From the NCBI GenBank assembly GCA_025531455.1, contig JAMYHL010000016.1, positions 558,001-622,000 of the forward strand: a stretch of 64,000 nucleotides of DNA. Direction: 5' to 3'. Under the pieces are notes generated by a model. That model had not been told where the DNA came from. It saw only the letters and a program-made list of their open reading frames with translations, and made no database searches. The stretch's first letter is position 1. Each line of letters begins with the position of its first letter. The DNA is from Apiotrichum sp. Y4204 (Eukaryota; Basidiomycota; Tremellomycetes; Trichosporonales; Trichosporonaceae). This document shows, in pieces, positions 21,693-34,200 of this stretch. Made by a program: the position numbers and the translations under genes.

Positions 21693-24600
21693 CTAGTCAC
21701 CCAGCTTCATCAGCGCCTTGAGCGCTTTGGCGACACCAAAGCTCGCGGACGCAATGCCCTGACGTAGCGCCTTGTCAAAGCCGCCCGCCTGCGCTGCTGT
21801 GGACTGCGCCTCGGATAGCCGCGTGGTGTTGGCCGTGAGGTCGGAGAGCAGCCCGTCGCCACTACTCCGCAACCGCTGAGGGAGAGCGTCCGAGGACACG
21901 GCAACAATGCTCGTGCTTATCGCGATCACCTCAGACAGATGCTCATTGAGAGCCGGCCCCTGGCCGCCGGTGCGTATCGCCGCCAGGAGGTTCTGGATCG
22001 CATTGACTAGAGTGCTCGACTGGGTGTTGAGGTACGGCTGCTGTCAGTGAACTGTAACTTCGCAAGCTTTACCTTGAGATTCTCCCACTCCTTCTCGTTG
22101 CCCCCACCGCTCGATGCCTGGCCGTTCGCTGGCGGCGCCTTGGAGGGGGTCGGCATCGGCGAAGAGCCTGGCTGCCCATAAGGCTGGCGTCCGTACCCAT
22201 CGTAGCTGCGGCCAGAGCCGGAGTCCACTGACGCGAGGCTCTGGACTCGGGAATGGCTGTTACCGATAGGCCCGGAAGCCTTGCGTTGTGGTGGTGCCGG
22301 GGCACGGCTGTACGGGTCGGGGCGAGGGGGGAGGGGACGGGGGGTTTCGTGATCTGTAGTGGATACCGAGGCACTGGATTGGCGCTGTAGGTTCTGTTCC
22401 AGGGCAAACGAGTCGGAGCGCTGGGCAGTCGAGGTGACCGACTGGAATGAGTGTATCCGGTGGTCATAGGCACTGGGTGGCGCGGCAGACAGTGTGCCTG
22501 TCCCTAGTGGCGAAGCAATGTTCGGAGAGCGGCGGTCGTGTTCCTGAACAGGTGAGAGGGTAGGCTTGTCGTCGTCTGCATGTCCTGAGCCGCGGCGAAC
22601 CATTTCGCCAATGCTCATGCTGATGCGGGTGTTGAGAATATCGCGAGTCTTGCCCGAGCGACGGATTTTGAGGAGCTTGATCAACTCGACAACATTCACC
22701 GAGAGGTGGCCGGCTGCCGCATCTATCAGCGACACGGGCGCAAGGCCCGACGCCATAGCATGGTTGCGAGCCGCGTTCATCAGACCCGAGAGACATGTGC
22801 TCGACTCGTGTTTTAGTTGCTCGAGACGCGAGGCGTCGACATCAAGGTTGGGCGACTCCTCAAACGCTTTGACGTCGTCGCCAATAAGGGTTGTGGCCTC
22901 CACAATCGCCTTCATCGCAGGAAGGACACCTGAAGGATGGCTTGAGCGGGCAGCTTGCAACAGTCCGTCAATTGCTTGCTGGAAGGACGTAACGTGGGAG
23001 TCCGCAATGTTGCCATCCGCAGATGCAGGAAGGTGGTCGTCGGATAACGGCTTGGAGACGAACATTGTGGATGTCGCCTTCAAATTACGCAACTCCGTAC
23101 GTGCCGCATTGTACTGCCGTTTGTACTCCTCCATCTTGGTCTCGAGAGCAGCGGTGGCCTCAGCGTCGCGCTCATGTGCCGCCACAAGCTCGTCATTGCG
23201 GAGCGAGAGCGAGTTGAGTTCGTCGACAAGCGTGCGGACCTCCTTTTGCAGCTCGCCGACGAGCGAATCATCCACCGGAGATCGCGCGTTCTGAGTTGCC
23301 CGATCGTTCTTCTCTTCCTCCAAGCGCCGCAGTTCGTCCTCCAACCCCTCACAGCGCTCGCGCCACTGTTGGATCTCCTCCTGAGCCTGTTTGCTTGTCT
23401 GAGAGCTCTGTGCACGTACGACGTCGGAGGCATCGCGAGAAAGGTCGAGTTCGTGTTGCAGAGACCGCAACGATGAGGCATGTGTCGTAGCGCGTTCCTT
23501 CAGGCTGCGCACCTCGTCTTCGTAGTCCTTGCGTTGTTCCAGCGCGGCTGCAAGTTGACGCTTTTGCTCCTCCAGTTCGTCCTCTGCAAGTTGCGCTCGC
23601 CGCTCGAGGGCTGCTATACGCTGCTCGTAGTCTTGGCGGAGCTTCTTTTCCTGCTCCTCCCAGCTGGGAGAGCCGTTGTTGAAGGGTTTACCCCGTACCG
23701 AAGTACCGGCAAACGACATTTGGTCATAATACTGGTCCTCGGCAGGTGATGTGACCGCGCTCTCGTGGCTAGGTGTCGCTGTTGCGCGTGCTCGTTCGCT
23801 AGTTCGTGACTCTGAGCGGGGATCGCGAAGCCCACTAATGCCGGTTATCCGTGGAGGCCCGTGATCCACATCGATCGTGCTGTCGCGTGCGTACGGCACC
23901 TCAATCTCCTCCTCCTGTAGTCTGCTCTTCGTGGGGACGACGACATCGTTGGTTGCGGCGGTGAAGTTTGCGAGACGGTCACGGTCGCTATACGGCTGGT
24001 CGTTACCGTTGGTGAGAGTCTCCATCTCCCCAGCATCATCGCCCATACTCCGCCCCATCGATGAGCCCTGGCGATGGTGCGCCGGATGAGCAGTAGCACT
24101 TCCAGCACCACTGGATCCATCGCGCTTGTGCAGCGACGACGTGGAGCCAGTGGGCTGATGTTTGTAAGGCTGCGGACTCGGTGAACTGTACCCATGGACC
24201 GGCATGGGTCCCGGGGCGGGCGGTTCCTCGTAGGCCTTCTTCTCCGGTGTCGACTCGTCTGCAAACTCGGGGTATCGCCGGCGCAATTCGAAGAAAACAT
24301 CACTCGCGAGATCCTTGAAGCGGTTTTTCGGCAGTGTTGCCAGTTTCTGGCGTGCTTGGTTGCGCTTCGGGTGGAAGTCATCGCGGACGGGGAGGAACGG
24401 CGCTACGTGTTAGTGCAGCTCATGCTGGAGGCCCTTTGTGTCGTGCGTGGACCTGTGGGTGTGTCGACCTCGACTCACCGGCATTGTCGGCAGAGCCGCG
24501 CTCAACCGAGTTGCGACGCATGAGCTCATCGTAGACATCGGTGCTCAACTCCAGGAACTGCAGCCTGGTTAGCCGGGTAAGCTTCTCGCGCGCGCTCTGT

Positions 24601-25069
24601 CGTGCGCTGGGAGATTCTGCACACGTTAGCGGGGTTCAGGCATGTTGCTGCGCGAGTCGCTGGAGACGCGTCACAATTGCGACAACTCGTTGCAGTCATT
24701 CTTCGACAACATCGCCAGCTCTCATCACGCACCTTTGTCAATCCACGTCGCGAGAAACTCCTTTAGGGCACGCCAGTGCACCCAGGCGACCTCCTTTGTG
24801 TCCTTTTTGTCTGGGCGCCGCGACCCGCCAGAGCGCGACTGGCCGCCATTGCCGTGCGTGCTGGGCGTATGTGGGCTGCCTCCGCCGTTGCTCATCTGCT
24901 CGTGTTGATGCTGTTGCTGGTAGCCGGGTGGTGGAAGAGGAGGTTTATACATCCCGGCGATGCTCGTGTTCGAGCTGTAGTTTGATGCGAGCGAGTATCC
25001 GCCGACCGAGCGGGACGAGGGCGCGAGAGCGGGCGACCCAGGGGTTACCCCGCCGAACCGCGACGCCAT
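21693..25069 (-). CDS. SPA2: SPA2-like polarisome scaffold
   Basis: Scaffold that concentrates formins and MAP-kinase modules at growth sites (bud tips, hyphal apices). Four exons: 25069-24733, 24616-24479, 24402-22073 and 22040-21693, giving 1050 residues. The N-terminus is Gly/Ser/Pro/Gln-rich. Two Spa2 homology (GIT) repeats follow at about residues 115-190: SAREKLTRLTRLQFLELSTD with DVYDELMRR, and ARQKLATLPKNRFKDLASD with DVFFELRRR. A long coiled coil spans about 400-590 (heptads rich in Glu, Arg and Leu). A helical domain at about 640-760 includes SLIDAAAGHLSVNVVELIK. A disordered Ser/Pro-rich stretch and a final helical C-terminal domain ending at KALKALMKLGD complete the protein. The splice sites between the two GIT repeats were chosen by family continuity. 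Confidence 0.93.
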
Positions 25070-27176
25070 GGCTGTGAGGCTGGGGCTGGGACTGGGGGAC
25101 TAGGTGGGTCCGAGGGATGGGACTGGCTGGCGAATAAGGCTGAGAGTGGAGAGGAGGGCGTGGATTTCCACAACGGATTTGCACAGTGGCTGCGCAGAGA
25201 TTGGAGCTCCGGGTGGGATTATCGTCTCGTTTCGTTTTTCTCTTTTTCGTTTGCTCGCAAAGGGAGGGTTGTCGTGTCGTACGTGTCGTGTCGTGCACGC
25301 TAAAGTGAACCAGCCGGAGACGGGCGGATTGGGCTCAAAGGGTGTGCGTGTGGTGTGTGAGGAGGTGCGCTGGAATGGAGAGGGGGAGTGGATGAGTGAT
25401 GAAGGGTTTTGCGCCTGCAAAGAGGGTTTGTGGTTGGGCAACGAGCCTAGAGCGTGGTGGTGTGTGGGTGTGGGTGGTCGGGGGCGGATAAGGTCAAGGT
25501 GCGCAGGCGGATAAGGGTCCTTCTATGTGTTCCTTTTTTCACGCAGCACTGAGACGCACTGAGACGACCACGCTTGACACGCACGCACAGAGTGAAGCGC
25601 AGGAACAGCCACGAGCGCACGCAGAGGCAAAGGGGTAAAATCGAGGCTGGTAAGGGCTGAGTGTGAGTTCGGCGCTCGGCGCTCGGATACAGCAATCGGC
25701 GGCGGCGCAGGTGTGGTTGATGGGTTTGTGGGTGGTGGCGAAAGCGACCGAGCGGCGCAGTAACAGTATTTTACTTGGGCCTGGGGCGCAAAGCCAAAAG
25801 GGTTCTTGTTGTCGACCGTCGCTCAACCCCCCCTCGCAAGACGTTTTAGAATCTGGCACTTTTTAGGTGGTCGAGATCTGTTTCGAGCCCCCCAAATCGA
25901 AACGAAACAAGTGTCGTCGGTATTCCACGTTTCCGATGAGAACGTATGGATGTGTATGTGTGTAGGTGTGTGGAGTGTGTGTACGACTGCGAACAGAGGA
26001 CAAGAAGCAGGGGATGTGTGTTGTTGTTGTGATGCAAACAAGGTTACCAAAAGCAAGTGTGTGTTTGTGTTTGTTTGTTTGCGGCAGTGGCAGTGGGATT
26101 TCTCTGTCCGGTTTTCCACCCACGAGCGGCTGTCGAGACGGGCTGCTGCATCTTGCTTGGTGCCAAGTACGCGTCCCGCGGCAGTCGGTCCATGCATTGG
26201 CCCGCAAGCAAGCAATCACATCGACCCCGGACTTTCTGTGTGCATCTACAAACTTGAGCATTTGGGCTCAGGGAGTGGGTGAGAGGGCTGGCGGTCTTGG
26301 TGGCACACCTGGCGTGTCTAACAATTCAGACGGCCAAAAGTCTATCAAAGCGGCGTCTCGTTCGGCAGCTCCGGCAGCCGACGTCCACACCGAGTGCGGG
26401 ATGAACAACACGACGGGACTGTCTGGCATGTCTGGAGTACTGGAGTAAAGCAACATGGTCACTCAGTTGCAGCGTCAGATGTCTGCGATTGAGTCTATCC
26501 AATACTACAGCGAAGCCCATGTCTGTCTGAGCGCGTCGGCGAATTTACAACCTGACAAGCTAGGACACTGACGACTACCCCTCTCGGGATCTCTGGAGGC
26601 CATTCTCTGGACAGCTGCTGACAACCACCCCTAGTCTTCCGAGAGTGAGTGGCTCCCGCATTCCTTCGGTCGAGAGGCTCCCGCTCGCTTCCGATTGCTG
26701 TGGGGCATGACGCTGAAGCAATGGAGGAAAACTCTGTTTGATTTTTACTGATTTTTCCTTCATTTATTTGTTTTTGGTATTTTGTTTGTTTCATTTTCGT
26801 GCTTTTCCTTTGATTTTGCTGAGCACCACTGTGGTACTGTGGTCACTATCGCGACTCTAATGGACTGATAGCAGTCAAGCTGGATAGGGCGGCTTTGTGC
26901 AGTAGTAGGGAGTCCTGCCACTTCGAGCATGCAAGAACGACCCTTGTCAGAGACCCTGCTCCATTGATCAGCTCGTCTGTCGGCGACTGTGAGCTGTGAG
27001 ACTGTGGGACATTGACAGAACGAACTGGCACGGTGCACTAGAAGTGTCATGGTGGAAGACGCACTCCGTTCCAGTTCGCCATATTGCAAAGACGGCGCTG
27101 CTGGGCGCGGGCTGGCCCTTCTACCGCTGTCAAGCTAGATCATATGCAGCGTTCATACTCGTACATCACCCGACAA
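25070..27176. other. 2.1 kb intergenic region with a dispersed repeat
   Basis: Lies upstream of SPA2 (-) and downstream of the assembly chaperone gene (-), so most of it may be the SPA2 promoter and leader. It contains GT-rich and CA-rich tracts (about 25940-26100), one copy of the dispersed repeat (26420-26522) and a T-rich tract (about 26740-26820). Only short unsupported reading frames. Confidence 0.6.
26420..26522 (+). repeat. Dispersed repeat, copy 1
   Basis: 103 bp that matches 63785-63879 in the same orientation with about six substitutions and one 8-bp insertion (a local duplication of CTGGAGTA in this copy). It starts at TGTCTGGCATGTCTGG and ends at GAAGCCCATGT. The open frame across it is not conserved between the copies, so it is not a coding domain. 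It could be part of a decayed transposon, a solo terminal repeat or a small mobile element. Confidence 0.85.
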
Positions 27177-28285
27177 TCAGCCATAAATCTCGGCATCGAG
27201 GCCAGCACCACCACTCCACCCCTCACCGGGGCCAAACAATCCTGCCCAGCTCGGCGGCTCGATGAGCTTCGCGTCTGGTGTCAGCTCCTTCCAGATGTTT
27301 CACGTACCGATACCGAGCACGCCAAGGGCGGTGGTCGCGAGTGCGGCCGCGTCTCCGCGGTTATCCCCCTCGACGACCCAGGCTGCGACAGCGCCGGACG
27401 GGACGTCCGCGAGGGCCGCGAGCGCGCGGCGCGTGAGCCCCGCGCCGGGGAGGAAGGGGGGATATGCGCTCGGCGTGATTGGCGCTCCGGGCTCGATGCG
27501 CAGGTCCAGCGGGGGCAGCTGCGCGAGGCGCTCCAGCGCTGCTGAGCCTGCAGCCTTTTCCTTTGGGAGAATGGCCTGGTGTGGTGTCCTGACGTCAGCG
27601 GAAAGTGTATAAGTGTACAAGTATACAGTATACGTACAGGAGTTGGGCGTCGTCCTGGTTCGCGGCGTTGAGGGAGGTGAGGACGAGCGCGAGGCCGGCA
27701 GCGTACTCGTGCACGAGGGTCGAGATGAGGGCCACGTGCGCGTCCTTGTGGGCCTGTTGTCAGTACGGGAGGTGGTTAGGCGTACTTTTAGTGTTGGGGA
27801 GCGCTGGAGGAGCACGTAGGTGTTGCCGCTGCCGCCGTACACTGTCATGGTTAGCAGACGAGCGGGAGAGTGAGGAAGAGTAAGTGGGTGCCGCTGGGAG
27901 CATGCCGATACGGAATGAACATGGCATCCGCAGCCGCGTCGAGATTATCCGACAGCACTCTGGCCACCTTCACAGGACTCACGCTCCAGCCCGCCAGTAA
28001 GGATACCCTCCTCGCCCTGCCCAGCGAACGGCGCGACGGTCTCCCCGCGCCCGAGGAACGCGACGCGCCTGAGAGAGAGGGAGGAGACGAGGAGGTCGGC
28101 CGCGAGCTGTGGGACGTTGCCGAGCGAGACGGCGGGCTGGAGTTTTAGCATGCGAAAAGTGATGTCGAGGATGCCAGTGGTGCTGACCCAGACGCCCCAG
28201 CCCCACTCACGATCACGATGGTTGCGCCGCGCAGTGCGGAGGGGTCAAACCCGTCGATTGGGTAGAGAGGCCCGGCGTTGGTCAT
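27177..28285 (-). CDS. PBA2: Proteasome assembly chaperone 2 (PSMG2/Pba2 family)
   Basis: Chaperone that, with its partner Pba1, helps assemble the alpha ring of the 20S proteasome; cytosol and nucleus. Six exons: 28285-28211, 28136-27983, 27841-27786, 27753-27638, 27588-27308 and 27274-27177, giving 259 residues. Family blocks are PAVSLGNVPQLAADLLVSSL near the N-terminus, a GRGETVAPFAG segment, then LYGGSGNTYVLLQRSPTLK and a C-terminal PPSWAGLFG, close to the PSSWRLLFG end of the human protein. Introns are very short (32-53 nt except the second and fourth). The final residues are Gly-rich (GWSGGAGLDAEIYG). The protein is divergent, so the assignment rests on the N-terminal block and the C-terminal motif. 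Confidence 0.84.
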
Positions 28286-28526
28286 TCTGCTTGTGGATAG
28301 AAACAACTCGAGATCTCTAGATGAGGGAGTTGGAATGTCGAACTTGCATCAGTTCTTAACCTCAGAGTGCAATGACGCCAGCGTCAACAACTTTCGGTGA
28401 GAATGTCGCCCCCAGGTGATAGAGACAGCCTTTTCAGACATCAATCTTGCCCACAATTCCATACACAACGCTGCATAGTCTAACAACTACCAAGAAGCTT
28501 CTATTTCCCATTAATCCCCACCCCGT

Positions 28527-30460
28527 TCATGCACAGAGGAAGTTGCGGTACGCGACGTTGTCCGTCTCCTCGACGAACGGGTATCCGAGGGTGTTGAGGA
28601 ACTCGTTCAGGTCGTTCGAGTCGGCGGCGCCGTTCGGCGGAGGCTGGAGGCCGACGAGCACCTTGCCGACGTCGGCGCCGTGGTTGCGGTAGTGGAAGAG
28701 GGAGATGTTCCAGTTTGGCTTGAGGTTGGCGAGGAAGCGGCCGAGTGCGCCGGGGCGCTCGGGGAACTCGAAGCGGAAGACGCGCTCCGTGGGGATGGCG
28801 GAGCGGCCGCCGACCAGATGGCGCAAATGCGACTTTGCAAACTCGTTCTCGCTCAAGTCTGCCGCCGCAATGCCCATCTTGCCAAGGTCGGCGATGATCT
28901 CTGTGACCTCCTTTGCGCGTTCCTCGACTGACGGGCCCGAGGCCTTGGAGCTCGCCGCCTTGAGAAGGAACGAGCAGATGATGAAGCCGCCGTCTGACGA
29001 CGAGTAGCGGTACGAAAACTCGGTGACTGCACGCGGGAGAAGGTAGTTGTGCAGCTTGACAAATGATCCTGGCTGCTCGGGCACCTTGAAGCTCATGAGC
29101 ACCTCGCGGCGCTCACCAATCTCGGCACGCTCAGCCACGAAACGAAGTCGGCCAAAGTTCATGTTGCCGCCTGACACGACGGCAACAAACTGCTTGCCAG
29201 TGTCGCGGAGGTTGTTCCTGCTGATGTGCGCCTTGAGGCCGGCAAGCGCCAAAGCACCGGACGGCTCGGGGATCGAGCGTGTTTCTGCCGTCAGCATTCA
29301 CCTTGAGGGCATATGAGCTCACCCTCGAAAACGTCCTTGATGGCAGCACAAATCTCATCATTGTTCACAATGACAACACCGTCCAGCAGGTCCGCACACA
29401 CGCGGAACGGCTCCTCGCCCACAATGCGAACCGCGGTGCCGTCGGCGAATGGTCCGACCTCGTCGAGCAGAACACGGTGACCGGCCTTGAGCGAGCGGTC
29501 CAGGGCATCGGCATCGACAGTCTCCACACCGTAGATCTTGACATCGGGACCAGCCACGCGCTTCATGTACGCAGCAATACCGGAAACCAAACCACCACCA
29601 CCGACAGCACCGAAAACGCCGTCAAGCTTGTTGGGGTCGGCCATCTGGCGACAGATCTCCATCGCGATGGTGCCCTGGCCGGCAATGACGTAGGGGTCGT
29701 CGTACGGAGGAATGAACGTCAAACCCTCTTCTTTAGCACGACGAAGACATTCGGCCTTTGCTCCGTCAAAGTCTGCGCCGTGGAGAACAGCATCTCCTCC
29801 CAGCCGCTTGACGTTGTTGACCTTGATCGACGGCGTCGAAACAGGCATCAGAACCGTGGCCTTGATACCCAGCGCGCGAGCCGACAGCGCAACGCCCTGC
29901 GCGTGGTTACCAGCCGAGCACGTGATGACTCCCTTCTTCTTCTCCTCTTCTGTCAAGCTCGCCATCATGTTGTACGCGCCACGGATCTTGAACGAGAATA
30001 CCGGCTGCAGGTCCTCGCGCTTGAGCCAGATGTCGCATCCGAGCCGCTTGGAAAGGTTGGTCGCGTACGTCAGAGGAGTCTCCTGAAGATTAAGCGGCGC
30101 CGAGTAGACTTTGGCTGCGAGCTGTCAGTCGTCTGCAAGGTATCACATTCAAACTTGACACGCACACATGAGGACCATGCGGAGGTAGTCGGGAACAGTT
30201 CCGCGGGGACCCTGCTCGAGGTAATGAGATGGGAGCTTGGCGTAGAGGTGGTCTGGGATGGGCTCGTCCTCGGAGCCGTCCTGCGCATGCTTGGAGGACG
30301 AAGCGGGCAGAGGTGCCGACGACGCATACTCGATGGTTCCGGGATGAGGAGGGGACTTTGCCAACGGGGAGAGCGATCCGCTGGCGGCAGGGCTCGTTGC
30401 CATGAGATGGCTCTGGTCGGCGCGGCCGTTTGTGGGGATGGCGACCGGGTGTGCTGCCAT
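28527..30460 (-). CDS. ILV1: Threonine dehydratase (deaminase), biosynthetic
   Basis: PLP enzyme that converts threonine to 2-oxobutanoate, the first step of isoleucine synthesis; usually mitochondrial in fungi. Three exons: 30460-30166, 30114-29323 and 29284-28527, giving 614 residues. The PLP lysine is in [11 protein letters not shown] (about residue 140). The phosphate-binding Gly loop is [11 protein letters not shown], and [13 protein letters not shown] is also present. After the catalytic domain come two ACT-like regulatory domains ([19 protein letters not shown] and [19 protein letters not shown]) that bind isoleucine and valine in the family, so feedback control is expected. The N-terminal ~70 residues are Ser/Pro/Ala-rich and not a classical amphipathic presequence. 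The upstream region has an inverted GATA pair, suggesting nitrogen control. Confidence 0.97.
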
Positions 30461-30727
30461 GGTGATCGGAGACTGACGGGAGTGGGAGGCAACAAGAAGT
30501 ATGTCAAGACGAACAAGAAAAGAGATGAGAGACGAGTAAGTGGAGAGAAAAAAAAAGTGGACCAAAGAAACCGAGCGCAACTGCTGCTGTACCCGAAACT
30601 TCGAGTCATTCCAATCACAACTCCATACCAACTCCTCCGCTTGTCATATCCGACTCTTCTCTTTTTCCCTGGATCCCTATCTGGAACAGAAGTGGGCTGA
30701 TCACACAATCCATAATTGCGGGGACCC

Positions 30728-30750
30728 CTGATAAGGCCGGGGATTATCAG
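30728..30750. promoter_or_regulatory. Inverted GATA pair (CTGATAA - 9 nt - TTATCAG)
   Basis: Two perfectly inverted 7-mers at 30728-30734 and 30744-30750. They lie 268 bp upstream of the ILV1 ATG and about 500 bp upstream of YPP1. CCCC and GGGG flanks can extend the hairpin. GATA sites bind nitrogen regulators in fungi, and an amino-acid biosynthesis gene is a plausible target. Binding is inferred. Confidence 0.4.
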
Positions 30751-31011
30751 TTTATGTAATACCATGTGGCAGGTTTGGTTGACAAGCGTACAAGCCGGGC
30801 ACCCGCCGGCGCGCGGCGCAGTACCACTTGCGAGAAACGTCACTTGTTCAGCTGCTGTGCCCTGCTCTGCCCTGATGCCAGCCAGCCTGCCGCTCGATCT
30901 CCTCCCCCCAACCAGAGGAAGGGGACGACGTCTCTCCTGTCTCTCTCTCTGGGCCAGGCAATGCTGGGCACCGCGTCTCAACATCATCATCCTCATCAAC
31001 ATTACCATCAC

Positions 31012-31038
31012 CGTCGTCGTCGTCGTCGTCGTCGTCGT
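31012..31038 (+). repeat. (CGT)9 microsatellite
   Basis: Nine perfect CGT units following an imperfect CAT/ATC stretch, 209 bp upstream of the YPP1 ATG. The length is likely to vary between strains. Confidence 0.85.
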
Positions 31039-31246
31039 TACCCATACATACATCTACCTTTCATCTCTTGGCAACTCCTCTCCCTATATTCATTTGCATC
31101 ACACGGAAACAAAACACTAGACTCGGACAGCATACTGCAAGCACGACACATCAAAAGCGCGACAACCAACAGCATCCAAACGAATACAGGACACGACAGG
31201 TCCTTCCCATCCTCATATCTTTCCTCCCTTGTCGCCTCATCTCGCC

Positions 31247-34200
31247 ATGCCACCACCACAACGAGTCCTGTCGGCAAAAGGAGCCCACTACAACAGCGCA
31301 CTCGGCGCAGTCCTTGTTCGCGGCGCGTGGGACCAGGCCAATCCAGGGACAACACCCAGCGGCGGCGTCCTCTCATGGAGCGAACTCCTTCGCAAATGGA
31401 ACAAGCACACCGGCGGAAGTACGTATCATGTCGTGCTATATCCACCCACTTTACACACGCCAAAGTAGTTTATTGGCTGACTCGTCTACCCAGGTGCTGC
31501 GCTCATTGAGCATCTGCGAAATGTGTCTCTCCTGGATCTCAACAGTGCACACCACGTTCGTGCCGCGCCCACCCAGGCGGGGTCTTCGGCGTCGTCGGGT
31601 GATGGTCGCTCGCACGAAACGGGTGCTTCGGGATCGGCATCGTCCTATGTGCACATCTCGCCGGTCTCGGGGAATGGAAACACCGCCCCCAATGGCGCGT
31701 CACATTCGAGGTCGGCTTCGATGACAGCTTCGGCTCCGGCGTCGAACCACGTTGCCACTGCCGGGGTTTTCCGCCCCGATGTCCCCAACAGGGATGGCGA
31801 AGACGGAGCAAGTGGAAACGCTTGGGTACGCGGCGCGAACTGGGGTCGGTCTCTTGATGTCCCACATGCCGAGGAGGTTCGCCAAGGAGCTCGCGAGCTG
31901 GAGACTCTGCTTACGGGGTCGTCTCTTACAGAGCACGAACGGCCGTCCGCCACTCTCACGCTAGCGTACCATCACCACGCCCTTGCTGAGCACGACGCTG
32001 CACTCGTGATATACGAGCAGTTTGACTGGACCATATCCCCGACAGTTGGAGCGGTTGGCGGAGACGCGGCTGTTGTCGAGCGCATTCGCGCGCGCACGTT
32101 TCAGGGAATCTCTTTCGAACTCTGCTCACAGCCGGATCCCGGCCGAGCCATGTTGTGCTACCTCGACGCGGCCGCATTGCTCAGTCATCTCCAGCTGTCG
32201 CCGATAACGACGCCGCCATATCTCCTCACTGCGAATGCAACAAGAACCGTCGGTCCCGGGGTTGAAGTGCAGCGTGAGCTACTGCGGCACATCTCGACAG
32301 CCCTCACGAGGGCAGCAGTCATTGCTGCCCGGGGTTCTGACGCAGACCTCACACTCCGTGTTCTGCGCACGTACCACGCCATGTCCTCCATGTGGGCCGA
32401 CCCGACCTTCCGCGTTAACCAGCGTCAGCGTATGTTGAGCCTCTACCTCGCTGCCCTGCAGTCGTCGTACCCAGCCGCAGGAGCGATTCCATCCGAACCA
32501 TATCTTCTTTCTGCGGTATCGCCTTCAGGCTCTGCTCGTGCCCTCTGGCGTGCTGAAGTCGTCGACACGATGCGCAACGGGCAACGCATGCTTTCAGACA
32601 CGACAGCCTTCCCCCGCGCAGGCCAATTCAACGATGCGGTTACCGAGTTTACGGATCAGATTGCCGCGTTCCCCGGACTGTCATCACCATTGACAAGCGA
32701 CACTATCGATATTCTGTGGTGGAGCACAACCCTCACCTTCCTGTCTCAATCCATCCTGCGCCACCTTGTACGGTTGTTGTCGTCGTCGGGCGACCAGGAC
32801 GAGGCGCGTCGGACATTTGAGCTCTACGTTGAGCTTGTGCTCAAGGCACGACAGACGAATGATCCCGACTCGCCGCTCAAACTCGAGCGCCGTCCCACGG
32901 AAACGGCCGAAGACCCTGCTTCGGAGAAGGCGGACGTCGTCCCTGAGGATGGAGACCGCGACGTGACGTTGGAAGGCGACATGGAATCCGATGAGGAGTT
33001 CACGGCCACGCTTCTTATTGGTGCGGAGCTCCTGCTGAGTTCCTTCGACGACTCTGAAGAAGCCTGGCGTTATGTCACGCTCGCGGGTGAAGTTGTCAAG
33101 TACAGTCGGAGTGTGTCGCCCAGGCTGGCTGCCAAGGTGGAGGAGTGCCGGGGTATTGTGCGCCTCGCCATGTCGACAAGCGGTGAGTGACCAACATATC
33201 GCCTACTGACGAGCAGTTGCTGGGCCCTCAAAGCGGCCGTTGTACCAGACCCAGGCCATCAACCATCTCACCGCTTCTACCACGATTGACCCTTCATCGA
33301 GCGATGCGTTCTATCACCTCGCGTATGCGCACACCATTGCGCGAGATATCGAGCCCGCCATATACGCCGTCCGCTCTGCTCTGGAGCTCAACTCTGAGAG
33401 CGTCCGTGCCTGGCATTTACTGGCACTGTTGCTTACAGCCCAAGGTGACTGGCAGGGCGCGTCCAAGGCGGGCGAGACGGGCGTTGCACTCTGGGAAGCC
33501 AACGACGAGGCCATCACCGCCGACGAGGCGGACTCTGCTGGCAATCTGAATGCGCAATTGGGGTCTCAACCACTCCTCCTTGCATCCGGTGAGATTGCGG
33601 CTCCGGTCGCAACACCACCACAGCACCCATCACGCTCCGTCCGCCTGGAGACCGTGATTCAGCTGCGGATGACGCTAAACGTGATTGCTGAAAAGCTGCA
33701 CGGTCCGGAGTATGCTCTTGAGCGCCATCAGCAGTTGTTTTCTTTCTTCTCGCAACGTACAGACCGCCGTGCGTCGCGCGCCGTGCCGCCATCAGACCTT
33801 GGGAGCGGCTTCAGCAATCCCCCTGCGAACCTCGGCGACAGCTACGTCTTGACACAGCCTGCAGACGTGCAGGCGTCTCCGACTACCGCTGCTGCCGTCC
33901 CAGCCATCAACGTCATAGGTAACCCTTCGCCTACAGGAGCGAACACGCCATCCTCGTTTGACGATTCCTCAGCCCCGTCCGATGGAGATGAGAGGCGCAT
34001 CGCCCGATCTGTATCGGGCAGGCGGAAGCTGTTGCCGAAACACCTACATGTCCCCTCGGTTGTCCGTCATCACATGCGTACAGCCAGCGGCGCTCCCCTG
34101 GGCAGACGTGAGCCCGCCTCCCGTGCCGTTTCTCTGCCTGCATCGATGAGCCAGTCCCGTGCGGTGTCTCAATCGACTCTCGCACCATCCATTGCACCCA

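Larger units (their letters stand above)
30461..31246. other. Divergent promoter region ILV1 / YPP1
   Basis: 786 nt shared upstream region. It contains the inverted GATA pair (30728), pyrimidine-rich stretches and a (CGT)9 microsatellite (31012-31038) that probably lies in the YPP1 leader. Upstream ATGs occur in the presumed YPP1 leader, for example near 30960. Confidence 0.6.

Noticed and set aside
26742..26820. T-rich tract considered as a replication-origin-like sequence
   Set aside because: It does not match a complete yeast ARS consensus, and basidiomycete origins are not defined by that motif.
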